Source: Engraulis encrasicolus (Eukaryota; Chordata; Actinopteri; Clupeiformes; Engraulidae). Taken from it: a DNA stretch of 64,000 nt. Position numbers and translations under genes: made by a program. Within the stretch, counting starts at the first letter, position 1, and the number at the start of each line of letters is the position of its first letter. The notes beneath the pieces are model-generated. The model was not told the origin of the DNA. It did not search any database and saw only the letters and a list, made by a program, of their open reading frames with translations. Location of the stretch: NCBI RefSeq assembly GCF_034702125.1, contig NC_085860.1, positions 54,276,833 to 54,340,832 on the forward strand, written 5' to 3'. Of the stretch, positions 30,184 to 63,739 are shown one piece after another.

Positions 30184-30440
30184 CTTTTTTGCAACAGCAC
30201 CAATGAAGGAGATATCAATTCGCTGTAGACTAAGCAGATGTAATATTCGTTCCGACTTCGAATTCGAGCACCTATATTGCCACAAAATATCTACAAATTT
30301 TAGGAAAAGTTAACTCCCTGTCAGAAACCTTATAAAAGTTAGCGTACAGCTTAAAAATTAAATCGTCTAACGTTTAAAGTTGTTGAGTCTAACGCATCTC
30401 TGCTAACAAAAAGCACCACTCTCTCACCTTCCTACCCCAG
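30184..30440 (-). other. kif20a: kif20a untranslated first exon (3' boundary seen, 5' end inferred)
   Basis: A good donor, AAAAAAG|gtaaggc, lies at 30184/30183 on the minus strand, directly downstream of the CCAAT/CHR cluster. It would splice to the acceptor before 28977, upstream of the ATG. The transcription start near 30.44 kb is inferred from the promoter position. Confidence 0.55.
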
Positions 30441-30450
30441 GCTGCCGCTG

Positions 30451-30565
30451 TTTGAATGAACCAATTCAAACATCGCGCTGCATGTGAGCGACCAATCCGA
30501 GTGCACGGTAATTGCAACCTGTCCAATGCAAACGCTGCAGGGCATGGGAGGGGAGCAGCCATTGG
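30451..30565 (-). promoter_or_regulatory. G2/M-type promoter of kif20a: CCAAT boxes plus CHR
   Basis: CCAAT pentamers on the plus strand at 30461-30465, 30492-30496 and 30523-30527, exactly 31 bp apart, with an inverted one at 30561-30565. Canonical CHR hexamers TTTGAA occur at 30470-30465 (- strand, sense to kif20a) and 30451-30456 (+ strand). NF-Y boxes spaced 31-33 bp together with a CHR bound by DREAM/MuvB are the established signature of late cell-cycle genes, which fits kif20a. No TATA box is visible. Confidence 0.75.
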
Positions 30566-30947
30566 CTATGTGCTGTAAAATCACGGAAGTTTTGAAAAAT
30601 ATGTCTGGTGTTGACTTGTTGATAACAATACATTACTCATGAAGGGCTGTCCGGTTTGGACATGTCAAATCATGACATATTTCGGAAATTAAATCGTTGG
30701 CCGTTGTAGACTTGTATTCTCTTGAAGGTCACCCACTATCAAGCAGTGTCGAGAGGATGGTACCACATTAATTTGAAATTTGTTTGATGTTGAAAATCTA
30801 GATCTTGGCTAGTCTTGCTATGGCTGAATGTCATTGCGTTTGTGGTCAACTTAATGACAATTTTGTAAAACGATGTGCGTGCCACATTTAAATGGCAGAT
30901 GCCCATGGTGGTAGACACTTGTTTGCGCTCAAGGACTACTATTTCTC

Positions 30948-31256
30948 ACGGTAGGGACACATAGGAGGCGAAGCAAGGCGAAGCAAGGCGAAGCGAAGAG
31001 AGGCGAAATTCAACCGTCATCAGGTCGTCGCGGCGAATCAAATGGAATGGAACAGTTATGTTGTTGATTTGATTGGGCCGTGGCAGGCGAATTCGCTCCT
31101 CATTTGCATAACATTAAACTTTCTTTAATAATTTCGCTTCGCTTCGCTCCTGTTCGCTTGCTGTCGCTTGCCATCGCCTCGCCATCGCTTGCCTTCGCCT
31201 CTCTCATAGGAATACATGGCAAAGTTCGCAAATTCGCGTGTATGTGTCCCTACCGT
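30948..31256. mobile_element. MITE with GCGAAGCAAG subterminal repeats
   Basis: Termini ACGGTAGGGACACATA and TATGTGTCCCTACCGT. Inside are runs of ggcgaagcaa and, inverted, ttcgcttcgct. Between kif20a and the CIN85-tail-like gene. Confidence 0.85.
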
Positions 31257-31982
31257 TAGGGATGGCCACTGTTCCCAAGATAACAGACAGCCCTTCTCAA
31301 CACTTCCCCAAGGGGGCCTCGGTAGGCTGCTACTAGAACTACCAGGGAGTATGCCAAGAACTTGGCCAAGTAGCCCAGGCAGTGTGGCATAAAAAATAAC
31401 CTTGATGTAGTGGTAAATCATCTAATACAAGAGCCTGGAGTCCTCATTTTCTCAACTAAATGACACCTGTGGGCTATCTATTGGCCGATTTACCACTCCA
31501 TGCAAGTTAACCCCACTTATGCCTAACCATATAGACCTACTCCCAAGGTGGTATGCTGCTCCTTTCAGGTAAAAACAAACATAAAATGTGCTAAGGTCTA
31601 TGGGAGAAAAGGTGGGCATACCACCCCTTTCCTCTCTAAGGGCCAAACTAATTTGCTCTTAACCTGACCCTGAGGTCTGGACCAAAAAGCCTGTTTGAGG
31701 CTTTCATGGTTTGTCCAGATTTCCAGAAGTCCAGATTTCCTAGACATTGTGCGTGTGTGTCATTTCATAGGCTGTTGTTTCCCTCTGCTCCAACTTTTGA
31801 AGACAGGTGCTGCTCTGTCACTCAATTGGCTGCATGGTGACCCCCTAAAAGGAAATGCCAGTGTAAGAGGGTGGTGGGTAGGGGGTGTCTGTGATAGTGA
31901 GAGAAATGTCACCGTGTCGCCTTCTTGGCTCATAGGCAGACAAAGGCACAGAGAGAGAGGGGGACAGCCAAGTCAGCACTTC

Positions 31983-52892
<20,910 letters not shown>

Positions 52893-54160
52893 TGGCAGCC
52901 AGCGTCACAAACATTTGGAGCCAAGATGACTCAGAGAGCCTTGAGCCTGCAGTCATCTCCATTCATTGGATGCTACTGATACCATCAATAATAACAACAT
53001 TATAACAACATTAGAAGAACCAACCTGGGAGGTCCATACAGTACAGTATGTGAAAACTGCTGTTAAGCCTACGGTATATGTCATTAGAGACAAGACACTT
53101 TAAAAGCAAGGTAATACATTTATATCATGCCAATGTCAGCATGGCTGATGACACTCATGATGCACCCCATGACAAAAGGCCTCTGTTTAGCTGAGGATGA
53201 CATCATCACCTCCCGCTGGAACCTGAAAGACTGTTCTAGAATATTAGAGCGCAATACCAGTTCTACCAGGCTGATGATGTCACTACCACCGAGAGGATGA
53301 CTCAAAGCAAACTGGCAAGCAGGTTCTGGCATTGCAAAGACATGTAGGAATTTCATCACATTTAACGGCTGTAGCATGATAGCTTGATATCCCATTTGTT
53401 GATCATGTTGTGTTTCTGCTTGTGGACGTTAGAATATCTTTGTAAAAGTTAAGGCACTACACTACCAGGGAGGGGGTAAGGTAGCCTACTACTACAGTAG
53501 ACTAGTTCCTGGGATATAAAAAACCCTTAAAATCCCCTTCATGCCCTCATGCTAACCATTTGTGTTCCAATGCAAACATTAAAAAAACATCTTAGTCACC
53601 TATGTGACAAAAGACATCGTTCAGATGTTTTAAGCGACCTGTTGGGAATGATTGGTGATAAATCTGTCAAACTCAACTGCCAGTTGGTATGGAGGCGGGA
53701 GATGTTTTGAAGAACTTTTTAACTGTGTACTTTCAAAATATAAGTTGCTTAATCCGTTTCCCCCGGGTCTATCTGACCTTTACATTCGTCTTAGTGACAA
53801 TTCAGAGTTGAGCTGACGGGTGTAACTGAACATTTTGTCACATACTGTAGAACATGTAATTGCATAGTTTTTCAGCATGCATTACAACTTTATTTTATTT
53901 ATTTTTGAAGAATGAAACTGTATGAGATGTATAAAAATAATGAGGATATGTTTATTTATGTATTTAACATCTATACACATATACAGCAACATGGTCAAAA
54001 TATAGCTTTAAAAAAAAATTGTGGACACTACAATGCTTGGAAAGTTTAAAAAGGGACAAACCATCGAGAGCAATGTTAATCCCTATTCAAGTTTTCAGGC
54101 ACTTCTTCTTAATTCCTGGAATGTATGTAAATAAAATAATAAATATATTTAAAACTAGAG
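52893..54160 (+). other. 3'UTR of the CIN85-tail-like gene (probable)
   Basis: No reading frame of note on this strand. AATAAA signals at about 54131-54147 (AATAAAATAATAAATAT) give the likely end. AATAAA-type signals on the opposite strand near 53888-53948 suggest that the tail of liph overlaps it. Confidence 0.5.
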
Positions 54161-54531
54161 ATGTGGAAAATTGAATAAAAAAATTAAAACAATATTATGT
54201 ACACTGTTATTTTTGTAAAATATCAAGACATCAAATGTACACTGTACATGATGATACAATCTGCATTGGCCTCAGCGTATGCAAGGCACTGCCTGGTTGC
54301 TGTCCTCCCTGTCATTTTGATAAGGCTCATCAGAGTGATTTGAAAGAACGAATCGTCCGTCAATCATTTGAAAAGGCACAGCAACATCATTTCACAGTTG
54401 CAGTGTTTAGTCCAGACCTGCAGATGGCAGTAGAGTGTTACGTGCGGTCTGCTGCCTGCAGACTGGAATGCCCTGTTGTGTTCTCCCTCACCGGCCTGGC
54501 CCTACCCTACCCTGCCCTGTTTACGGCTTCT

Positions 54532-54616
54532 TCAGAAGTTAGAGTCTCCACAGGGAATTGGCCTGAAGATCACCTCTTTGTTCTCTTCCGCCAGGAGATC
54601 AAATCGACACATGGGC
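54532..54616 (-). CDS. liph: liph terminal exon
   Basis: Acceptor ttaacag|GCCCAT. Encodes [19 protein letters not shown], then IPCGDSNF and TGA at 54534-54532. Alignment with human (CRYDLVLMENVETVFQPI) and phase fit with the exon ending at 55882 identify it. The 138-codon frame on the opposite strand is a shadow. Confidence 0.9.
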
Positions 54617-56058
54617 CTGTTAAAAACGATGCACACAGAAAAACACAATAAAAACTCAACACACATTACTTGCCACATATACAGTAATCAATATCACATT
54701 ACATGATGTGATACAGTATAGTCATCATGGAGGAGGGTGCAGTAGAGCATACGCTTGGTTATCAACTCTCCCCCATCCACATTCTACCTAGTGGTAGTAT
54801 GGGTTTTGAATCTGCAACTCCCCAAACCCACAGCCACAACCATGACACATAGGGTGCAAATAATTTCTCCAAAGTCCCCTCCTTTTCTCTCCTCTTTTTT
54901 TCTGTGTCAACTTGGATGAAGTCAGTTTTATATTTCTGGAATGGAAATGAAGCCTTGTGGCATACAAGAAAGTTGGTCTGCTTCAAAGCTGATTTGACAA
55001 GAAGAGGGCTTTTTTAACAGATGGATCACATTTGCATTGTAAATGCTTGATGAATTTTCAATATAAAACTACCTTCGTCTAAGTCGACAAAGAGAACAGA
55101 GACAGAGGTTAGAGGAAAGAACATGAGTTTAATGACTTGCACCCACAGAATCAACAACATAGTATGACCAGAGTTGTACAGTAGCGAAGTAGAAATGCTG
55201 AAGTACTGAAGCAAAATGTAGTACCTGTACTTTATTGGAGAATTATTCTTTCCTCTTACTTCCACTTTTACTTCACTACATATTTTCTGTATATTACGAC
55301 GAATTTGATATCCTGATGAATGTATTACTTTTACTCCAATACATTTTTTATGTACTGAAGTAAGTTGATGAAAAGTAAAGCTGGAGTAAGTTAACCTGGA
55401 GGCAGTGGTTAATCTGTTTATGGGAGGCCCCTTTGCCTTCATGAGAGTTTACCATTAGGCGAAACTTACACAGCAGGGAATTTTGTACATGTACTTTTAC
55501 CTTCAGAATGTAATTAGTAATGTTTAAGTACTTCTACTTGTACTTTCAGTCACTTGTACTTGTACTTTTACTTTCAGTACTCTGCTCTACAAAGGCAAAG
55601 TGCAGTAACTACACAATTTGTCAAAATTGAGATTCGACTGAAAAGGATCTTCACAACACCCCCTTTATCTTGTTACAAAACATTATGGTCAAAATGTGTC
55701 CCATTTTAGAGATATTGCTTTGTCAAATGTGCAGTAACTACAGTATCCAACCTAACACCAAGACTTTGAATACCTTTCTCTCAGTTTCAATGTTGGCGTA
55801 ATTACTGCACTTTGTCTTTGTACTTTGTCTTTGTCACCTGTCAACTTGCATGACCCCGTGACCCCCGCCCCCTGACCTGACCTGTGTGCTGCGTTGAGAG
55901 GTGTGAGGCGGATGCGGAGGATGCGTAGCTTGTAGCGCGGCGGCAGAAGGTTTCCTGTCCAGAAGCTGAGCGACACGCGCTCCACCGGCTGCAGGTCGCG
56001 ATCAAACTGCGCCAGCAGACTCTGCTCTGTGTACAGCTTAAACTCCGCCGCCTTGCTT

Positions 56059-56112
<54 letters not shown>

Positions 56113-56357
56113 TGCACATGGAGACAAAAGAAAAGAAGAAAGAGCAGGAGAATGAAAGATTGAGAGGTGGACAGGAAGACAGGAAGAGAGAGAGAGAGAG
56201 GATCATAGAGAGAAGGAGAAAAAAAAGAAGGGTGATATTGATGATCAGGGAGAAGTAAGCAGAAATGAAGAGATGGAGAAAGATTTGGAAAAAATATAAA
56301 TGTACTGTCTGTCTAGTGGTTGTATTTGTGGTTTTGGTTGAAGAAGGGGAATACGAC

Positions 56358-56456
<99 letters not shown>

Positions 56457-57186
56457 GTGTGTTATATTGAGCTACATACTGGTCTATGGACGCCTCTGTC
56501 TTCTGGTCCTTGCTGTGAAGTGCCAGCTTGAGGAATCCCCATCTGGTCTCCAGGTTCCATGTCACGATGTCCACCCTATAGTTAGCCACTGGGGACAGCA
56601 GGCCCAGGAGAAGGAATTATTATTTATCATTTATTATTTATTATTTATTATCATTAATCAACTTTATTCCAGGTCGTAAAACCTGCACTTATCTGTGTCC
56701 ACCCTGTAGTTAGCCACTGGGGATAGCAGGCCCAGGAGAAGAAATTATTATTGATCAGCTTTATTCCGGAGGAGCATTCTAAAGGTGATGATACGCAGGG
56801 CAACGGTATTTTGAGCGTTTTTGAACATATTTTGAGCAATCAGTCAGGGCAACGATACTATAAGTATCAGATAATGTTTTGACTGTTCATCATATAATAT
56901 TTTTATAAGGAAAACTTGGATTAGTAGCAGACAACCTTTTTCAACCCTTCCATCAAAAAATGAATAGTCAATCATGGTGTTGCCAGGCAACAATGCTCAA
57001 AAAGTTGCTCTGTGTATCATTACCTTAAGAACCTATGTAATAAACCAGGTGAAGTTAACCTTGAGATAGTGGTAAATCACATTAATACAGTAAGTCTGTA
57101 GTCCTTATTTTCCAAACTAAATGACACCAGTGGGCTATCTTTTAGTAGCTTTACGACTTCCTTTTGCACACACACACGCACGCACG

Positions 57187-57235
<49 letters not shown>

Positions 57236-59472
57236 CCTTATTTCTATGAGCCAAAGCCAAATGACTTTAAAATAAAAAGGAAGTCTTGTTTCAAACAGGA
57301 AGATGGCAATCCATCACCTGAGACTCCTCAACCTCAAGGCATGTGGAGGACACACTCAAGTCTAGGGCTGTCCTAAACGATTATTTTTCTCCTGATTAAT
57401 CTATCAACTATTTTTTTTCGAATAGTCAAACGATTAATTTTTCAAGTACTCTAGCACTTTAATCTTCAATCAAATTGGGGGAAAAGAAAGAAACTGTTAA
57501 AATTAGGTCGCTGAGCTCACAATGAGCTTTAAATCATGATAGTAGCTTATTTACTCCGAGATACAACGTCCAATTCATACGTGCTGGGCAATTTTAGGTT
57601 TCAATAAAGTAATAAAGCATTAGTAAAGTAAGTAAAAAAGCATTGAATTAAATGAAACGATTAGTCGACTATGAAAATTCTTGTCGACTAATTTTTATAG
57701 TCGATTAGTCGATTAATCGTCCCAGCCCTACTCAAGTCAATTCCATCCTCCCTCCTTTCCCATGACCTTCGCCCTTGTGACGTGAGGCTTGATGTATATT
57801 GATGTTTTTATTCAATATCCTCCAAAAACAAAACTCAAAATGTAATTATGTCATACATTTGCCCCCAAAAAGTCTACCTGTGCTGGTTGACAGCAGGGAA
57901 GGGACTGGAGGACAAAGACTGACTTGCACCCAAATACTGTAAGGAGAGAAGGTCACCGGAGCATCTTCAGATGTGCGGTAGTTGAAGGTCGTTATCAGCT
58001 TTACTGGGGCAGTTACCAAGACTAACGTTTCAACGTTGTCACGCGCCTTCGTGTCTTGGCACTTGTAGTCTTGGCACTTGCCCCAATAAAAGTTGAAAAT
58101 GTAGCCTGCGTTAGTTCTGCCAGGAAGACTCAGGTCACCTGTGCATTTTGCAGAGCCAATCAGCGGCTGCCATTTCTTTTATAGCGATGTGTCTATCTCT
58201 CCTTTCTTGATGGCCTAGGCATGACCACCACCAGTTGGGTTCAGTCTTCCTGTCCGGGGGGTTAAAGGTCCAGTTTCTGCTGCACAGCTACGGCAGGCTC
58301 TACTGGATCCGCCGGCGCAAGACCCGGGCTGATGATTGGACCTACGCCAAATACTGTCTACTTTTTGCCAATTCCATTGTCAACTATGTTAACATTAAAC
58401 CATTAAAAACAAATTCCTCTTTCTGAGTCTTAATGGCTGAAACTACCTTCTGCATCTGAAAATGCTCCGGTGGTGACCTTCTTTCTTATTTGCACTTAAT
58501 CCTCTCCCAGTGACACACCAGACACATAAGTTGTATTTGACTTTCACCCACTAAGTCACTCATAGTCACTGGCTGTGTCTGACTTACTGCAGAATGGGGA
58601 CCAGCTGTTGGTGGTGAAGTAAGTCATCGTCTGCCCCCTCTTCACCAGCATGTCTTTCCACTTGATGACATCGTAACCTACAGTGTGGAATAGGAATCAA
58701 AGCAGACACTGCTGTCAAAATGTGTGTATGCTGTACACATGTACTATAGGCCTATACATACTAACGATACACATATTGTACTGTACTCACAGACAAACAG
58801 AGAGACAAACATGCATTTTTCTCTAACCTCTTCATAACATCCTCATCCTCATCATCATCATCATCATCATCATCATTACTTACATCACTATCTCAATTTA
58901 GGTTGTATTATCATCTTAGTCAACTATGGGCATTCAAAAATATGAAGCACATTTACAGTCAACGGAGGAACAGAAACCAAGAACAGATAGAGGACCTCAT
59001 GACCTACCGAGCACTGGACAGCCTTTACCCTCAAACTTGTCACAGTTGAGGCATTTCCCGTCAAGGAAGTCGGTGTATGAGTTGCATGGGTAGGCGATCT
59101 GCTCACAAGTCCGGTTGATGGAGTTCATGAACAGGTACACTGACCTCTGGTGGTCACACTTGAAATAGGATGATCCTGAGGCAAACAATAAGCAAAAGGG
59201 GAAAACGGTCGGTCAATTAGCTCATAATTATTACATTTCATACATTAGATAAATGTACATTTGGTTTTGGGGCTTTTGACTTTAGTCTGGTAGTGAAGGA
59301 GAATGACAGGAAATGAGTGTGAGACAGAGAGAGATAGGAATGATCCAGGAAATGACCTCGAATCAGACCAGGTCCGGTCCTTTGAGTTATGGTATGGCCC
59401 CTTAGCCCAGTGAGCCACGGCGCCTCCCCAGTAAACATTTATTTATGTTGACAGATTTTCTATGGCTTCCTG

Positions 59473-59535
<63 letters not shown>

Positions 59536-59547
59536 CATGTGTGTGTG

Positions 59548-59595
<48 letters not shown>

Positions 59596-61775
59596 TGTGT
59601 GTGTGTCTCACCAGATAGTATAGTCCTGGGGCATCCAGGCTGGTCGCTTCCTCCGTTGGGGTAGAAGTCTACATGGCCCAGAGGCTTCCGGAAGCCCAAC
59701 GCTATCAAAACACACACAACACACACACACAGGGGTGTCAGGACAGTATGGAAAACAATTAAGGATTCTGGTAGAAACAACACATGAAAAACATGATGAA
59801 GGTGGGAAATCTAAGAGCGATGGAAAAACAGGAGGAGCGAAATAAAACAAACAAACTATTTAAAAACAAACTAAAACCAAAATCAGATCTTTTGTTATAT
59901 GCCAGCAACTATAAGAAACAGACTTTCAGGAGAACAAAGGCATTCTTTTGTGACCTACCGTCCATATCTGTGTGGATGGCATCTACAAACTGTGCGTCAG
60001 AGGGATCCAGGCGGCTGTCTGGGGGCTTCCCTGTGAACTCCGGGCCAGCAGGGTCCAGGGCTGTGAGGGTAAAAGAACAACGCCATTAGCGGCAACAATG
60101 ACCATACACTGAAGGCTTACTTACTTAAAATCCTTTTTTTCTCTTAGTTTTTTTTCTTCCATGGCAGCAGGCCGGCCACAGGGCGGGACAAACGGGTATG
60201 CTGTCCAGGGCTCAGGGAGACGCGGGACCCAGAATTGAGTTCCAATTACATTGTATGTATTGGGTAGGGGGCCCTTTCAGATGACTTTGTCCTGGGCCCA
60301 GCAAAAGCTGTCAGAGGCCCTGCATGGCAGGATTAGCTTTTGACCATTGTGTTCAGAATGAAATTAAAAAAATCAGTCATCCATTCCTGGACCATCTCTT
60401 CGAAGAGGTGTTGTTATACATGGGGATAGTAAAAGTTGCAGGCAGAAAGCCAGGGAGGACAACAGAGGATGGGTCTGGAGACATAGGGGTCAGCTGTCTC
60501 AGGCCTGTGGTGGGGGGGCTGTTTTCCCAGGCCTGGGGTGTGGGGGGCAGAATTGGGTCCTCTTTATATGGTATGTATTGAGGAGGGGGCCCGCTCAGAT
60601 GACTTTGCCCTGGGCCCAGCCAACACTGTCAGTGGTCCTGTGCAGTCAGTAGCAATGGAATGAGATGGTCATTACATTACATTACATTACATTACATTAC
60701 ATTACAGTTAGCTGATGCTTTTATCCAAAGCGACTTACAGTTATTTAGAGGGCATTGGTTACAGTCCCTGGAGCAGTGTGTGCGGTCATGTCCTTTGCTC
60801 AAGGGCACCTCAGCCATGGAGTGTGGTAGGGAGTGGAAGTGTGGGATTTGAACCTGCAACCCTCTGCTCTAAAGTCAACTATTATAACTGTTAGGCCATG
60901 ACTGCCCCAGTTGAAGGAGAGGATTGTGCACATCCTAGGAAAAGGTGCAGGACGAAGAGTCCAACTGTAGTTTTCATGTTCATCTGAATCTGATGAAGAC
61001 TGTTGAGGTCGAAACGTAATCCTGCCATGAAGTAATAAAATACAACAAAAAGTATTTTAAGTGTCTGAACTTCTTACTTTGAAAGCTACAGTTGGCCTTC
61101 GTTCTGCTCCTTTTTAGCTTCTTTCTTAGTCTCTATTTAGTCTCTAATGTCTTTCCCTAAGCCACTGCTTTTAACATCTCTTATGTACCTAACATCCTTA
61201 TGTACTTAATTCGCTTTTTAACATCATTTTTAAATTCTTTACTTTTTTGCTTCATCCTTGTGTTGGACATTGTTGCCAGTGTTGCAACTGTACACTGCAC
61301 CTAGATGTCTTGCTTATTATCCAATATGCCTTGTTACCTTATTATTTAATGTTGCTTCTGTTACCTTGTGTTGGACAATGCTGTCAGTGTTGCAACTGTA
61401 CACTGCACCTTGATGTCTTGTTTAATTTCTGCTACTTTTTAATGCAGCGTCCTCTTCTTTACTCTATGTAGGACAATGCTATCAGTAATGCAACTGTACA
61501 CTGTCCCTTACCCTGTCCTTGTTTAAATAGTTCCTTGTAACTCGCTATGAACAAAGACATCTTCTAAATGCTAATGTAATGTAATGTAATGTAATGTAAT
61601 GCACCTTTTCCGGGGATGTGCACAATCCTCTCCTTCAACATGACTGCCCCAGTCTCACCTGTGATCCTTCCGATGGAGCTGTTCAGGTTTGTGCCCACGA
61701 AGCCGGAGATGTGAGCGCCCAGACTCACGCCGATCAGATGGAACCAACTGAGAGGGGAACCATGGTCCTATGGGG

Positions 61776-61867
<92 letters not shown>

Positions 61868-63703
61868 ATACGTTATCTAGATTACAGCTACAGCAGGAAA
61901 GGGCTGTCAATCATATCTATACATCTGGTCTGCCCACTAAAGCGTGCAAGTGTGGTAGCCTGATTATCATCGACGTTCAAATCTCTTCGAGACTTGGTCT
62001 GACCAAGAGCATAACAATTAACACTTCCCAAAAACTGCATGGTTGTACACGCCTCCCTTGGTTTGCTTATGGTTGTTTGCTTCCCAACACAGTGAAAGGA
62101 GTTCCCGTGTTTTCGGGAACTCAGAAAGTTCTTGCATTGCTCTTGACCCAACTAGTTGCAACGCTGAAGGTGTTACGTCACTCAGAGGGCACAGCCTGGC
62201 TACAAGTGTGTGTGCCACTTGTCTCGGCAGGTCTGTGGAGGACCCTCATTCTCTCCCTCTCTTGGTTACACGTGCGTTAAAACTCTACTACATATCAGAT
62301 TTCTCTTTGGTGGACTTTGAACTTGGGAATGCAGTGCACTGCAGTAACTTGCCTTGAGCATGCTAAAACAGACAAGTGTTTATGCTCAAGCAGTGAGTGA
62401 ACGTTATATGACCTTGACCTTTTCCTGTGCACATGTGCAGAGTGAGAGTGTGTTTGTGGACATTCCATTGTATCTGGCTGCTCCGAATTGACAAGATTCT
62501 GGCAGCAACCGGTCGTAGAAGTGGCTGAAGAAGTGGCACGTGACTATTTGCAGCACATTCAGTCATAAACTGACACAAACAATGCCTGTCAGGGCTGAAA
62601 TGGGATGAAAAATCAGACTGGGCACTTTTTAAGCGAAGACCAGTCGGCCAGTTATTGAGAGAGACAATGAAGCTTGTGACAGAATTTTTAGTCATCGATT
62701 ATGGACTATATGGTTATGGACTATACCTATGGACTATTTCACCACAACAGCCAAAATGAATAGTCAAATCTGACTCGGAGAGGTCAGCTGTGGTGGCATG
62801 AAGACTGATACCATTGCATTGAGGGGAGGAGCAGGACAAAATCATCAACAGTCCACCGGGCAAATGCCCTGTATGCCTATACCAACTTGGGGCCCACTTG
62901 AAATGTTCACAAATGTTTGGGGCCCACCTCTGACCCAATAAACAATACAACTCAAATAAATAATCAACCATAACACACAGACGAGTCGACTATTATTTTG
63001 ACTTTTTGGTTCATTTCAAGGCCCACTTGGACTACTTTCAAGGCCCACCAATGGGCCCTGGCCCACAGTTTGAGAATGACTCTGCTCTAGTGTGTATCTG
63101 GACTCAGACATCACACAGAGGAACCTGCTTGCTGCTCAGTGACAGATTAACAGAGATGTGCCATATAAAACACGGAGGCGCCATAAAGTGCTATTTGCAG
63201 TAGGATGCGAACTTTATCCAGCAACACTACAGACAGGAAATGCCCCATAGCTGTCTGTTCTTGTTCAGACACCCAATGGTGACATGACCTCTGTGCAAAA
63301 CACGACATCATTAGAGGAACACCTCCAGACCATGAACTTCATTTGACTATGACAATTAGGGATGCTGGTTGGTACGTTTGCTTAGCTACATTATATGTTC
63401 ACACAAGCGCTGTTTTATAATAACGATGTGACGTTGACTTGACTCAATTTGTTTTTCTTTGTAACTTTTCCATGAGAACGGATTGAGCTGCGAACTATGA
63501 ATACACCTACAGTCTGGACATTACGACTACGTATACTGTAGCTGTTTCAGCAAATGGTTCGCCAAGACAACTCCCACACTTCCAAAATTTAGCTTGGAAT
63601 ATCAGTCCCATAAATGACTATTTGTTCATCTGTCTCATCATGGTCACTTGGAAGAAAAGTGTCACCTTTTCCTACCACAGAGGCCTATATGAGACACTCA
63701 TGC

Positions 63704-63739
<36 letters not shown>

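Noticed and set aside
54235..54651. 138-codon plus-strand frame
   Set aside because: It is the shadow of the liph terminal exon and 3'UTR. The minus strand gives the phase-matched RPMCRFDLL end.
61618..62280. 220-codon plus-strand frame
   Set aside because: It is antisense to the liph serine exon and then crosses a (GA)n repeat, with no family resemblance.
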